Assembly: GCA_943788245.1 (NCBI GenBank)
Contig: CALSPN010000015.1
Location: forward strand, 1 to 64,000
DNA from: an uncultured Verrucomicrobiae bacterium
GTDB lineage: Bacteria > Verrucomicrobiota > Verrucomicrobiia > Limisphaerales > AAA164-E04
Reading direction: 5' to 3'
DNA: 64,000 nucleotides
This document shows positions 8,598 to 16,967 of this stretch, piece after piece. The number at the start of each line of letters is the position of its first letter. Position 1 is the stretch's first letter. The notes beneath the pieces are model-generated. The model worked only from the letters and a program-made list of their open reading frames with translations, was not told where the DNA came from and did not search any database. A program made the translations under genes and the position numbers.

Positions 8598-9437
8598 CTA
8601 CTGAGTGCCAATTGCTCGCAGCCATTCGATCGCTTCCTCAGGCCAGACGCGTGCTTCTCCTTTTGAGTGGAGGCCATAGCCGTGTCCACCGCTTGAATAA
8701 AGTTTGAATGCATGTCGCCCTCCCTTTTCCTTGAGTCGTTTGGCATAGAGCCTACTCCCGGTGACATGGTTGCTGTCATCCTCACTGTGAAGAATCAAGG
8801 TGGGTGGGATATCAACCTGAAGGTTGATATCGGTTGAAACATTGCCTTGCTTGTCATCGAGATACGCAGGGTAAACCAACATGACGAAGTCTGGACGGCA
8901 ACTCAGGGTATCCACTGAGTCAATAGCTTCGTAGCGCCTCGCCGTAAATTGTGTACTTGCACTGACCGCAAGGTGACCTCCTGCAGAAAACCCGATGACA
9001 CCAATACGATCGGGATCAATATCCCATTCAAACGCACGGGAACGCGTCAGACTCAATGCACGTTGCAGGTCCTGCAAGGCGCCTTCGCGATTGTCAGGAG
9101 TGCGGTATTTCAGAACGAGCGCTGAAATCCCCGCTTGGTTGAATCGTCTTGCTATCGCTGATCCCTCCTTGTCCATAACAGTATAACGATAGGCGCCTCC
9201 CGGACAAACGATGACCGCAGGTTTTGGCAATCCCTTTACATCGGAAGCCGCAAAAAAAGTCAATGTAGGGCGACTGACGTGGGTCATGCGCTGATATCCG
9301 TCTGCTCTTGGAATCAAAGTTTCGGGTTCCTCCGTCACCTTTCCAGGCACGCGGTCTTCCGGCCATACAGCAATAACGGGCGTCTCGGAAATCAAAGACA
9401 GTGTCGACGCAATGAGGAAGATACAGATACGAAGCAT
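8598..9437 (-). CDS. Exported alpha/beta hydrolase (acetyl-xylan esterase / BD-FAE-like)
   Basis: About 279 residues from the ATG at 9437. I chose this over the longer frame to 9491 because it places the hydrophobic signal sequence (MLRICIFLIASTLSLISE) at the N-terminus. The oxyanion region 'VIVCPGGAYRYTVMDKEG', nucleophile motif G-F-S-A-G-G, acid segment 'LILHSEDDSNHV' and catalytic His in 'SSGGHGYGL' form a complete Ser-Asp-His triad. These features fit the esterase/lipase group that removes acetyl or feruloyl groups from plant or algal polysaccharides. The exact substrate is inference. It lies just upstream of, and on the same strand as, the 6992-8473 sulfatase, which supports a joint role in deprotecting modified glycans. 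Confidence 0.88.
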   Translation of the reverse strand: MLRICIFLIASTLSLISETPVIAVWPEDRVPGKVTEEPETLIPRADGYQRMTHVSRPTLTFFAASDVKGLPKPAVIVCPGGAYRYTVMDKEGSAIARRFNQAGISALVLKYRTPDNREGALQDLQRALSLTRSRAFEWDIDPDRIGVIGFSAGGHLAVSASTQFTARRYEAIDSVDTLSCRPDFVMLVYPAYLDDKQGNVSTDINLQVDIPPTLILHSEDDSNHVTGSRLYAKRLKEKGGRHAFKLYSSGGHGYGLHSKGEARVWPEEAIEWLRAIGTQ

Positions 9438-9666
9438 GCTTGGATAAAACAAGAACCATGCTTCGTATTCAAGCTTGCTCTGAACACTCAAATATCACCC
9501 ATTCCAAAGAACTGAACAGGATTGGATCAAGTAAAACTCGGCTGACTTTCTATTCAGAGGCTCTGCCAAACCTGTTAAGAGTATGTTTTCAAACAGAAAA
9601 AACAGTTTTTTTTGATCTCGGGATTTGAATGTCTGAAAAAAGACTTTATGGTGCTTTTTATTCCTC

Positions 9667-11451
9667 ATGAATCATATCTGTCGCATCAATACTTTGTTGC
9701 TCTTTTCATGGATGATCGTATTCCATGGATTAGAGGCCGCTCAACCAAACGTCGTTTTTGTCATCACCGATGATCAGGGATACGGGGACCTTTCTTCGCA
9801 CGGAAACCCTGTTCTGAAAACACCTTCCCTTGATGCCCTGAGGGAAACAAGCATCCGACTTACCGATTATCACGTCAGTCCAACGTGTGCTCCTACCCGC
9901 GGTGCGCTCATGAGTGGCCATTTCACCAATCGAGCCGGGCCATGGCATACCATTCGCGGACGTTCCTTTCTGCGACAAACATCTGCGACATGGGGTGATA
10001 TTTTCAGTGAAGGCGGCTATGCAACCGGGATGTTTGGCAAATGGCATCTGGGTGACAACTATCCTTACCGGCCGGAGGACCGCGGTTTCAACGAAGTCGT
10101 GCGCCACGGCGGCGGTGGTGTCGGTCAAACGCCGGATTACTGGGACAATTCATATTTCGACGACACCTACTTTCACAATGGCAAACCTCAATCTTACAAA
10201 GGCTATTGCACCGATGTTTATTTCAGGGAAGCAAAACGGTTTATCGAAGAAAGCGTCGAAGCCAGCAAACCGTTTCTTGCTTATATTTCCACCAATGCAC
10301 CCCATGGCCCCTATCATTGCCCTGAAAAATATTGGAAACCTTACCTGGCGCAGGGGATGACCGAACGTCAGGCAATTTTCTTCGGCATGATTGCCAACAT
10401 CGATGAAAACGTGGGTGCATTGAGACAATGGTTGCGCAACAAGGGTCTGGAAAAAGATACTATTTTCATCTTCACGACCGACAACGGAACGGCGAGTGGG
10501 AGAGAAATTTTCAATGCACAGATGCGCGGTCAGAAGGGCAGTGAATATGAGGGAGGACATCGAGTACCGTTCTTCCTTTCCTGGCCTTCCGGAGGACTGA
10601 ATAATGCCAGAGATATCGATCAACTCACCGCGCACGTCGATATATTGCCAACCTTCATTGATTTGTGTGGATTGAAGGCTCCCATGGATTATGCCTTCGA
10701 TGGACGCTCCTTGGTAAGCCTGCTTTACGATCTACCCGTGCCATGGTCTGAGCGAGCTCTTGTGACGGATTCACAACGCGTCATAGATCCGATCAAATGG
10801 CGCAAATCAGCGGTAATGACCGAACAATGGCGTTTGGTCAACGGCAAGGAACTTTATCATATCAACCGTGATCCATCCCAGAAAAACAACTTGGCTGCCA
10901 AACGTCCCAGAGTCGTTGAAACCCTTCGTCATGAGTATGACAAATGGTGGGACAGCATTTCACCGGGATTCGCGGTTCATGAGCGCGTGGTGGTTGGAAA
11001 CGATGCTGAGAACCCAGCTCACCTGACGGGGCATGACTGGCTCGCGGACAGCGACAACGCTTCCCCCTGGCATCAGGGGAAAATCCGAGCCGCCAAACCA
11101 AGTGAAGGGGGATGGGCAATCCGAGTCGAGCAATCTGCAACATATGTGATTTCTTTACGCCGCTGGCCCAGAGAACTTTCTCATCCGATCAATTCAGATC
11201 TCGCACCGGGAGCAGCCGTACCGGGGTTGAATGCATTTCGAGAAACACCGGGCAAAGGGTTGGGAGCAACAAAAGCTACCTTGAAAATAGGTAATCTGAC
11301 ACGAACCAAACCGATTGTTGATGATGCCGAGGAAATTAGATTCACCTTGGAACTTGAAGAGGATGACTATCTGCTGGAAGGCATCTTCCACAGCGACAAC
11401 GAATCAGGAATGCGCATTGGAGCGTATTACGCTGTGATTGAAAGACTTTAG
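9667..11451 (+). CDS. Type I sulfatase (family S1) with extra C-terminal domain
   Basis: 594 residues. A signal peptide (LLLFSWMIVFHGLEA) precedes the metal-binding segment 'PNVVFVITDDQGYGD'. The formylglycine motif is C-A-P-T-R-G-A-L-M-S-G, with Cys74. Also seen are 'GMFGKWHLGDNYPYRPEDRG', 'FIFTTDNGTASGRE' and 'RGQKGSEYEGGHRVPF'. The catalytic part ends near residue 440. About 150 further residues, including 'WAIRVEQSATYVISLRRWP' and an acidic beta-rich end, form a C-terminal domain seen in some PVC arylsulfatases. It is followed 137 bp later by an esterase on the same strand. Together with the divergent sulfatase and esterase, this makes a small block for sulfated and acylated polysaccharides. 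The substrate is not determinable here. Confidence 0.93.
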   Translation: MNHICRINTLLLFSWMIVFHGLEAAQPNVVFVITDDQGYGDLSSHGNPVLKTPSLDALRETSIRLTDYHVSPTCAPTRGALMSGHFTNRAGPWHTIRGRSFLRQTSATWGDIFSEGGYATGMFGKWHLGDNYPYRPEDRGFNEVVRHGGGGVGQTPDYWDNSYFDDTYFHNGKPQSYKGYCTDVYFREAKRFIEESVEASKPFLAYISTNAPHGPYHCPEKYWKPYLAQGMTERQAIFFGMIANIDENVGALRQWLRNKGLEKDTIFIFTTDNGTASGREIFNAQMRGQKGSEYEGGHRVPFFLSWPSGGLNNARDIDQLTAHVDILPTFIDLCGLKAPMDYAFDGRSLVSLLYDLPVPWSERALVTDSQRVIDPIKWRKSAVMTEQWRLVNGKELYHINRDPSQKNNLAAKRPRVVETLRHEYDKWWDSISPGFAVHERVVVGNDAENPAHLTGHDWLADSDNASPWHQGKIRAAKPSEGGWAIRVEQSATYVISLRRWPRELSHPINSDLAPGAAVPGLNAFRETPGKGLGATKATLKIGNLTRTKPIVDDAEEIRFTLELEEDDYLLEGIFHSDNESGMRIGAYYAVIERL

Positions 11452-11588
11452 TTAGTTCCTAGCCAGCTCGTTGAAGTCCAGACTAACGAATGATGGGGCG
11501 CATCATTGCCGAATACCCGCCTATGGCATAAATCAACCAAGTCATCAGGCTGAGGCAAGCATTCAAATACAACGACGAAACATCGAAT

Positions 11589-12776
11589 ATGAAACGTATC
11601 ATTATCAGCATCCTTATTACTTCTGGTCTACTGACTCAATTAATGGGGCAGAATGAAGCTCATGACATCGTGAAAGGCCCTGTGCTTTGCCAGGGAAATT
11701 ATCAGACAGAGCAGCAAGCTATTGAACAACTTGCACGCATGGCTGCCAAGTATGGTAACCTCAAGGAATGGAATACTCGTGCAGCAAGAGTTCGCAAACA
11801 AATCCTGATTGGATCCGGACTGCACCCACTACCCAAACGAACGCCTCTGAATGCAGTGGTGCATAACAAGCGAACTTATGAAGGCTATTCCGTCGAGTCT
11901 GCGGCGTTTGAGGCCCGGCCTGGTTTTTTCGTTTATGGCAATCTCTACCGTCCCACAGAAGCAAAAGGACCGCATCCGGCCATTCTCTGTCCTCACGGTC
12001 ATGCCCGCGGACCGGAGGGCGGACGCTATCGCTCAGATCAGCAATACCGTTGTGCGACACTGGCCCGTATGGGTGCCGTGGTTTTTTCATATGACATGGT
12101 CGGATTCGGGGATTCCCTGTATCTCGGTTGGAATCACAATCATCCCCAGACACTGACGCTACAGACCTGGGGCAGCATAAGGGCCGTTGATTTCGTCCAA
12201 GCACTTGAGGATGTCGATGATGATCAAATTGGCATCACTGGCTGTTCAGGAGGTGGCACTCAAACCTTTCTTCTGACGGCTTTGGATGATCGTATTCGGG
12301 TGTCGGCACCCGTTGTGATGGTCTCGGCTCATTTTTTTGGTGGATGTGATTGTGAAAGCGGAATGCCCATCCACAAGACCGAGGAGCTGGAGACAAACAA
12401 TGCCGAGATCGCGGCCCTGACAGCGCCGCGGCCCCAGTTGCTGGTTTCCGTGGGCGGAGACTGGACGAAGAACACACCGCTTGTCGAGTATCCTTACATA
12501 CGCAATGTGTACAATCTTTCCGGTAAGAAATCACTGGTGGAAAATGCTCATTTTCCCAACCAGCAACATGGCTATCAATTCCTGAAACGTCAGGCAATGT
12601 ATCCATTCATGGTGAAGCACCTCAAGCTCGATAAAAAAGGAGTATATGACCCGGCAACTGAAGTGTACGACGAAAGCAAAACGGTCTTGGAAACCCCCGA
12701 ACAAATGCGCGTGTTCAATGAAGCAAGGCCACTGCCAGAGCAGGCATTAAAACCAGGATCAAAAGTTTTGTTCTAG
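11589..12776 (+). CDS. Exported alpha/beta hydrolase, acetyl-xylan-esterase-like
   Basis: 395 residues with a signal peptide (IIISILITSGLLTQLMGQ). The central sheet region carries 'HPAILCPHGHARGPEGGR', a strand 'ARMGAVVFSYDMVGFGDS', and the nucleophile elbow G-C-S-G-G-G-T-Q. Late motifs are 'RPQLLVSVGGDWT' (acid region) and 'NQQHGYQF' (likely catalytic His). This layout matches large secreted alpha/beta hydrolases annotated as acetyl-xylan esterases in Verrucomicrobiota and Planctomycetota. It follows a sulfatase on the same strand and converges with the PVC heme gene, whose end is 43 bp away. The acyl-esterase role is family knowledge, and the polymer is unknown. Confidence 0.88.
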   Translation: MKRIIISILITSGLLTQLMGQNEAHDIVKGPVLCQGNYQTEQQAIEQLARMAAKYGNLKEWNTRAARVRKQILIGSGLHPLPKRTPLNAVVHNKRTYEGYSVESAAFEARPGFFVYGNLYRPTEAKGPHPAILCPHGHARGPEGGRYRSDQQYRCATLARMGAVVFSYDMVGFGDSLYLGWNHNHPQTLTLQTWGSIRAVDFVQALEDVDDDQIGITGCSGGGTQTFLLTALDDRIRVSAPVVMVSAHFFGGCDCESGMPIHKTEELETNNAEIAALTAPRPQLLVSVGGDWTKNTPLVEYPYIRNVYNLSGKKSLVENAHFPNQQHGYQFLKRQAMYPFMVKHLKLDKKGVYDPATEVYDESKTVLETPEQMRVFNEARPLPEQALKPGSKVLF

Positions 12777-12819
12777 TCCTGATTGGGCATGGGGTCTGGC
12801 GAGCCTGAGAACAGTAGAT

Positions 12820-15774
12820 TCACTCTGTCTTTCCAAGCGAGGACAAATAACCGAGCAGATCAAAAAACTCCTGATTGGTAAGAGAATCAACCAGACCCGA
12901 AGGCATCATCGAAACAGAGCTGGTTTCACGAAAAGCAATATTATCCTTTCGTATCCGTGTCTCCACGTTTGCAATGTTACGCAACACGATGACATGCGGG
13001 CTCTCATGAACGATTGAACCGGATATAACAGACTCATCTTTCGTGGTGATGACGGACATCCTGTAACCTTCCTTGATCTTGGAACTGGGTTCCAAAAGCG
13101 ATTCCATGAGATAGTCCATGGGCGCACTGGCGCCGATACTTGATAGATCTGGACCAATCATACCTCCCTTTCCATCGACGGCGTGACAGAGCACACAGCC
13201 CAGGTCTGGACGCTGGTAGACCTTGCTCCCCTGCTCCGGATCCGCCTTTTGAATTCGAGACAGGTAGCCCTCCAAATGCACTGGGTCCATACTCAGAGGT
13301 GTCGATTGAATCGAACCTGCTTTTGAAAGGGCATCCATCAGAGGAGAATCCCAATAACCGGATGTTTCCACCATTCTCACAGCTATGACGGCATTGTGTG
13401 TTGGAATCTGAGCCTGCAACATACTGCCGGTAAGTGCGGTGATGGCCTGCTTGTTTGAAACCAGGACCCCCATCAATCGCTCTACATCCTGATCGGACAT
13501 GGTACGAGTCAATAACTCTGCCACAATCGCGGCAGCCAAAGACGGATCATGATCCATTAAGGAAACGCACGCGTTGACACGGCGCTCCGCAGTAGCCTGA
13601 GTATCTCTGGCCAGACGTTTCAGAGGCTCGAAATCCCCCAGATCCGCCAGTCCTGAAATCGAGGCACGCTGAAGACCTGTGTCCTCTGAAGCGAGGTGGA
13701 TCACAAGCAGATCGCGCATCGATTTCAACTTCCAGAGTCCAATCAACCGGCACGCTTGAGCCAGCACTAGAGGCTCAGTAGATTGCATCATCATCCGGCA
13801 GGCTCGCAATCTCAATTCCACTTTGGAAGGATACAACCTGCGATCCTGAGCTGATTCAAGAAGTGCCTCGGCTGATGCGCTGAACAGAGGGTGTCCGCTC
13901 TTGGATGTCAGGTCGGCAAGGAGATTTAAATCATCAGCCGAGCCTATCTTTCCGATGAGACGCACTGTTGCAACATCATTGGAGGTAGATCCGTCAACCA
14001 GCAGTTTGACCAGAGGTGCAAGTAAAGCAGGTTTTTCGATTGATCGCAGCGCAAATGCCAGTTGATCGACCTGATCATGCAATGGCAGTGAACCATTCTT
14101 GAATGCGGGCACCCAGTCCTCTTCCAGCAGGCGACATGTTCTCCAAAGAGCGAAATCCAGATAGGAATCCATGGGCTGATCCAATACTTTCAGGGCCAGT
14201 GTGAGAGCTGACGGAGAATGAATTTGCCCCAGAGCAGTGACTGCTTCTCGCCGAACACGCGGATGAGGATCATGGACGGATACTTTCAAGTTATGAAGCG
14301 CATCTCCCTGATGATACCAAAATCGGGTCACGGCGGCCCGAACACGATGGTCCGGCGAACGAAGCAATGCGTCCATCCATGCCGCAGGAGGTTTGATGGC
14401 TAGCGTTTGATAAACCCACAAGGCCTCAAGGCGATGGTGTTCGAAATGAGGATGAGATGAATCCAGTTGACTCAGCCAGTCACGGAGCGCGCGCTGGACA
14501 GCTTGTGGATCATGATTTTTTAATACCTGTTTGGCATGGATCCTGACCCAGTCTTCCTCGACTTTCAGGAGATCCAGCAAACCGGTAATGCTCAATTGAC
14601 CGTAGTCTGGGGGGACAAGCAAAGGGCGGTTGACGGCTGTGATTCGCCAGATCCGGCCGTGGACCTGATCACGCCGTGGGTCTCGAAAATCTACTTCCCC
14701 ATGCTGGATAATGGGACTGTACCAATCTGCCACATAGAGAGCGCCATCCGGCCCCATGACCAAGTCAATGGGACGAAACGAGACATGACTGGATTTCAAA
14801 AGATCCTCCTTGAGCGTTGAAACATATCCGCTACCCGATTCTGCGACAACGTATCGATCGATGTTGTTTGCTCGAAAATCGTTGGCCATCAAATTGCCTT
14901 GCCAGGATTCCGGAAAGTGTCCTCCGCTGATTCTTTCCAGACCGCAAAGTTTAGGTCTGCCTGGATTGAGTCCGTTCAAGTATCTGAGCTCGAGGGGAGA
15001 GGCGTTGAACACGCTGTCTGGAAAACTGTAATTGATGCCCTCACCACCTGCACCATCGGTTTGGAACGTCTGCCCCCATGCATCAAAAACCATTCCCCAG
15101 GGATTGACCAGGCCACGGCTGTAAATTTCAAGTCTGCGCGTTCGGGTGTTGTAATACCAGAGGCCACCACCATTCAATCTGCGAGGGCCGTGCAGTGTTT
15201 CAACATGCGTACCGATGTAATAGCCCTGAAGCATGTAAAGCAGTCCGTCCGGTCCCCAACGAAGTCGATGAAGTGTATGGTGCGTGTCCTCGGTTCCGAA
15301 ACCGGAAAGCAGTATTTGTTTGCGGTCTGCCTTGAGGTCGCCGTCATCATCTTTCAGATGAATCAGCTCATCGGCATGAGCCACATAAGCTCCTCCGTTC
15401 CCATCAGGTAGCACGCCTCCGGGAATGAGAAGGTCCTCATAATAGACCGTGGATCTGTCAGCGGTTCCATCGCGATCCAGATCTTCCAGGATAATGATCT
15501 GATCATCCGGCTCCTGGTTCACATTCAATTGAGGATAGGTCTTGCTGGTGGAAACCCAGAGTCGTCCCTGAGGATCAAAGGCAATTTGAGTAGGCTTTGC
15601 GAGCAAGGGATCGGCGGCCCACAGATTGATCTCGAATCCATCAGCTACTTGAAAAGAGGCCGCTTCGATCGCAGGATCCGGTGGAGGTATCTCTTGCAGA
15701 CTTCGCTGTCCGATCAGTTCAGCAGACGCATTCAGAAGAAGGAATGAGAGCAGGATAATATGAGAACGGTTCAT
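12820..15774 (-). CDS. PVC-type heme-binding CxxCH protein (beta-propeller dehydrogenase-like, HEAT-like repeats, cytochrome c)
   Basis: 984 residues with a signal peptide. Residues about 35-400 form a membrane-bound-dehydrogenase-like beta-propeller (Piru_Ver_Nterm type): 'PTQIAFDPQGRLWVST', 'LRWGPDGLLYMLQGYYIG', 'GVLPDGNGGAYVAH' and 'VMGPDGALYVADWYSPII'. Residues about 400-830 are helical and repetitive, resembling HEAT repeats ('VRRE(A)VTALGQI', 'ASISGLADLGD'). The C-terminal cytochrome c domain has heme motif C-V-L-C-H near residue 857, followed by 'GKGGMIGPDLSSIG' and 'GYLSSLGK'. Such proteins are a hallmark of Planctomycetota and Verrucomicrobiota and are thought to oxidise sugars or related substrates in the periplasm. 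The start codon overlaps the stop of the upstream SGNH gene (ATGA), so the two are translationally coupled. Confidence 0.92.
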   Translation of the reverse strand: MNRSHIILLSFLLLNASAELIGQRSLQEIPPPDPAIEAASFQVADGFEINLWAADPLLAKPTQIAFDPQGRLWVSTSKTYPQLNVNQEPDDQIIILEDLDRDGTADRSTVYYEDLLIPGGVLPDGNGGAYVAHADELIHLKDDDGDLKADRKQILLSGFGTEDTHHTLHRLRWGPDGLLYMLQGYYIGTHVETLHGPRRLNGGGLWYYNTRTRRLEIYSRGLVNPWGMVFDAWGQTFQTDGAGGEGINYSFPDSVFNASPLELRYLNGLNPGRPKLCGLERISGGHFPESWQGNLMANDFRANNIDRYVVAESGSGYVSTLKEDLLKSSHVSFRPIDLVMGPDGALYVADWYSPIIQHGEVDFRDPRRDQVHGRIWRITAVNRPLLVPPDYGQLSITGLLDLLKVEEDWVRIHAKQVLKNHDPQAVQRALRDWLSQLDSSHPHFEHHRLEALWVYQTLAIKPPAAWMDALLRSPDHRVRAAVTRFWYHQGDALHNLKVSVHDPHPRVRREAVTALGQIHSPSALTLALKVLDQPMDSYLDFALWRTCRLLEEDWVPAFKNGSLPLHDQVDQLAFALRSIEKPALLAPLVKLLVDGSTSNDVATVRLIGKIGSADDLNLLADLTSKSGHPLFSASAEALLESAQDRRLYPSKVELRLRACRMMMQSTEPLVLAQACRLIGLWKLKSMRDLLVIHLASEDTGLQRASISGLADLGDFEPLKRLARDTQATAERRVNACVSLMDHDPSLAAAIVAELLTRTMSDQDVERLMGVLVSNKQAITALTGSMLQAQIPTHNAVIAVRMVETSGYWDSPLMDALSKAGSIQSTPLSMDPVHLEGYLSRIQKADPEQGSKVYQRPDLGCVLCHAVDGKGGMIGPDLSSIGASAPMDYLMESLLEPSSKIKEGYRMSVITTKDESVISGSIVHESPHVIVLRNIANVETRIRKDNIAFRETSSVSMMPSGLVDSLTNQEFFDLLGYLSSLGKTE

Positions 15775-16683
15775 GGTTTCAAAAGTTTCCGGATGCGTTG
15801 TTCCTGTTGTTCGATGTAGGGCTCAAATTGTAATGGCTCTTTCTGAGCGATCTTCTGCTCGTCCCTGCGCTCCCCAAAGACGAAGGCATCGTTCCTGGGC
15901 CGCCATCGATGAAAATAAAGGGTGTTCTTTTTGATGATGGCCTGTCGGACCTTGTCTGCACGGGAATTATTTAAATCGATTCTGACCGGCGGCAGCTTCA
16001 ATTCCCGCACCCATATTTCTGCTGCTTTCCGGTAACCCGCTGCAGACAAGTGCAATCCGTTTTCACGACATGCCGGATCATTCAACGCTTCGACTCCGAA
16101 CAGATCCACTGCAAGGTGTTCCCTTGAGCGGGCCGTTTCCAATAGAATCTCCGCATAACGTCCCAGTATGAGATTAAATGGATTGTCATGCACCACGACA
16201 GCTGGCGGGGGTGATCAATACAATTTGTCTGGAAAGGTTTTCAAGGCGATCCAGCAGTCGATTCAATCCTTTCTGAAAGGAGGCAAGACCTTGTATGCCA
16301 TCGAAGGATTCATTGAATCCGTAGGCAACGAAGACCACGGAAGGTTTTTCCGATTCAAGATGCTCCATCATCCGCCGGAAACCCTCCTCCACATCACCAA
16401 ATACCTGACGCCTCCTTCCTCCCGCCCGCGAGTGACCGTAGACCGTGTCACCATCCCAGCCAAGATTCCTGAAGATGATTCTCTTTTCGGGCCAGCGCAC
16501 AGTCAGAGATGTTTCGAGGTGGCCATGATCGAGAGCCCGCTCAAAGAAAGTATTCCCCAGAAAAACAACACGGTCTCCATCTCGAAGGGACAAGGCTTCT
16601 GCTGCGTTCGTTTCCTGAGCTGCGAGGGACACGGTGCACAGGACCCATGCGCAAAGCGCGACAAAGGCATTTAGGTGTTGCAT
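15771..16683 (-). pseudogene. SGNH/GDSL hydrolase of the PVC 'GNT' type, interrupted by a frameshift
   Basis: Two frames together make one protein of about 300 residues. The first frame (from 16683; a longer ATG exists at 16701) holds the signal peptide, 'DGDRVVFLGNTFFER', 'RNLGWDGDTVYGHSR' and 'KPSVVFVAYGFNESF', and then reads ITPASCRGA-stop. The second frame picks up as PPAVVVHDNPFNLILGRYAEIL and ends with the block V 'ENGLHLSAAGY' motif. The join lies in a run of five G on the plus strand (16207-16211). Removing one base there restores 'LITPPAVVVHDNPFN'. The family has G-N-T where classic GDSL enzymes have G-D-S, as in other PVC members I recall. The end overlaps the start of the PVC heme gene by four bases, implying an operon. 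It could be a true pseudogene or a homopolymer error. Confidence 0.82.
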
Positions 16684-16967
16684 GGTTGCACCATGATGCA
16701 TTCAATCCGCATTGGCAACAGGAGAAAGGATGTGTATTTAGTTTTTCTTTTTCTGTAACAGGCGGCCTGCCTCATCTCGGGAAACGAAGAACTCCCCAAA
16801 GGCAATCTGATCATCCCTCAAGGATCAAAGTCACAGATTGCATCAATTACACCAAAAGATTGCTTGCAACATTGGTGAGATATTTCATGAGTATCCCGCC
16901 GCTCACAGCCTTCTCCCATACATTTTGAGTGGCATTGTTCTGTTATCAGAATCTGAGGCAGATAAGC
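16684..16967. other. Intergenic between CotH and SGNH genes, no gene seen
   Basis: 284 bp. Both neighbours are on the minus strand. No convincing ORF, hairpin with T-run or repeat was found. It probably holds the promoter of the SGNH / PVC heme pair. Confidence 0.4.
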
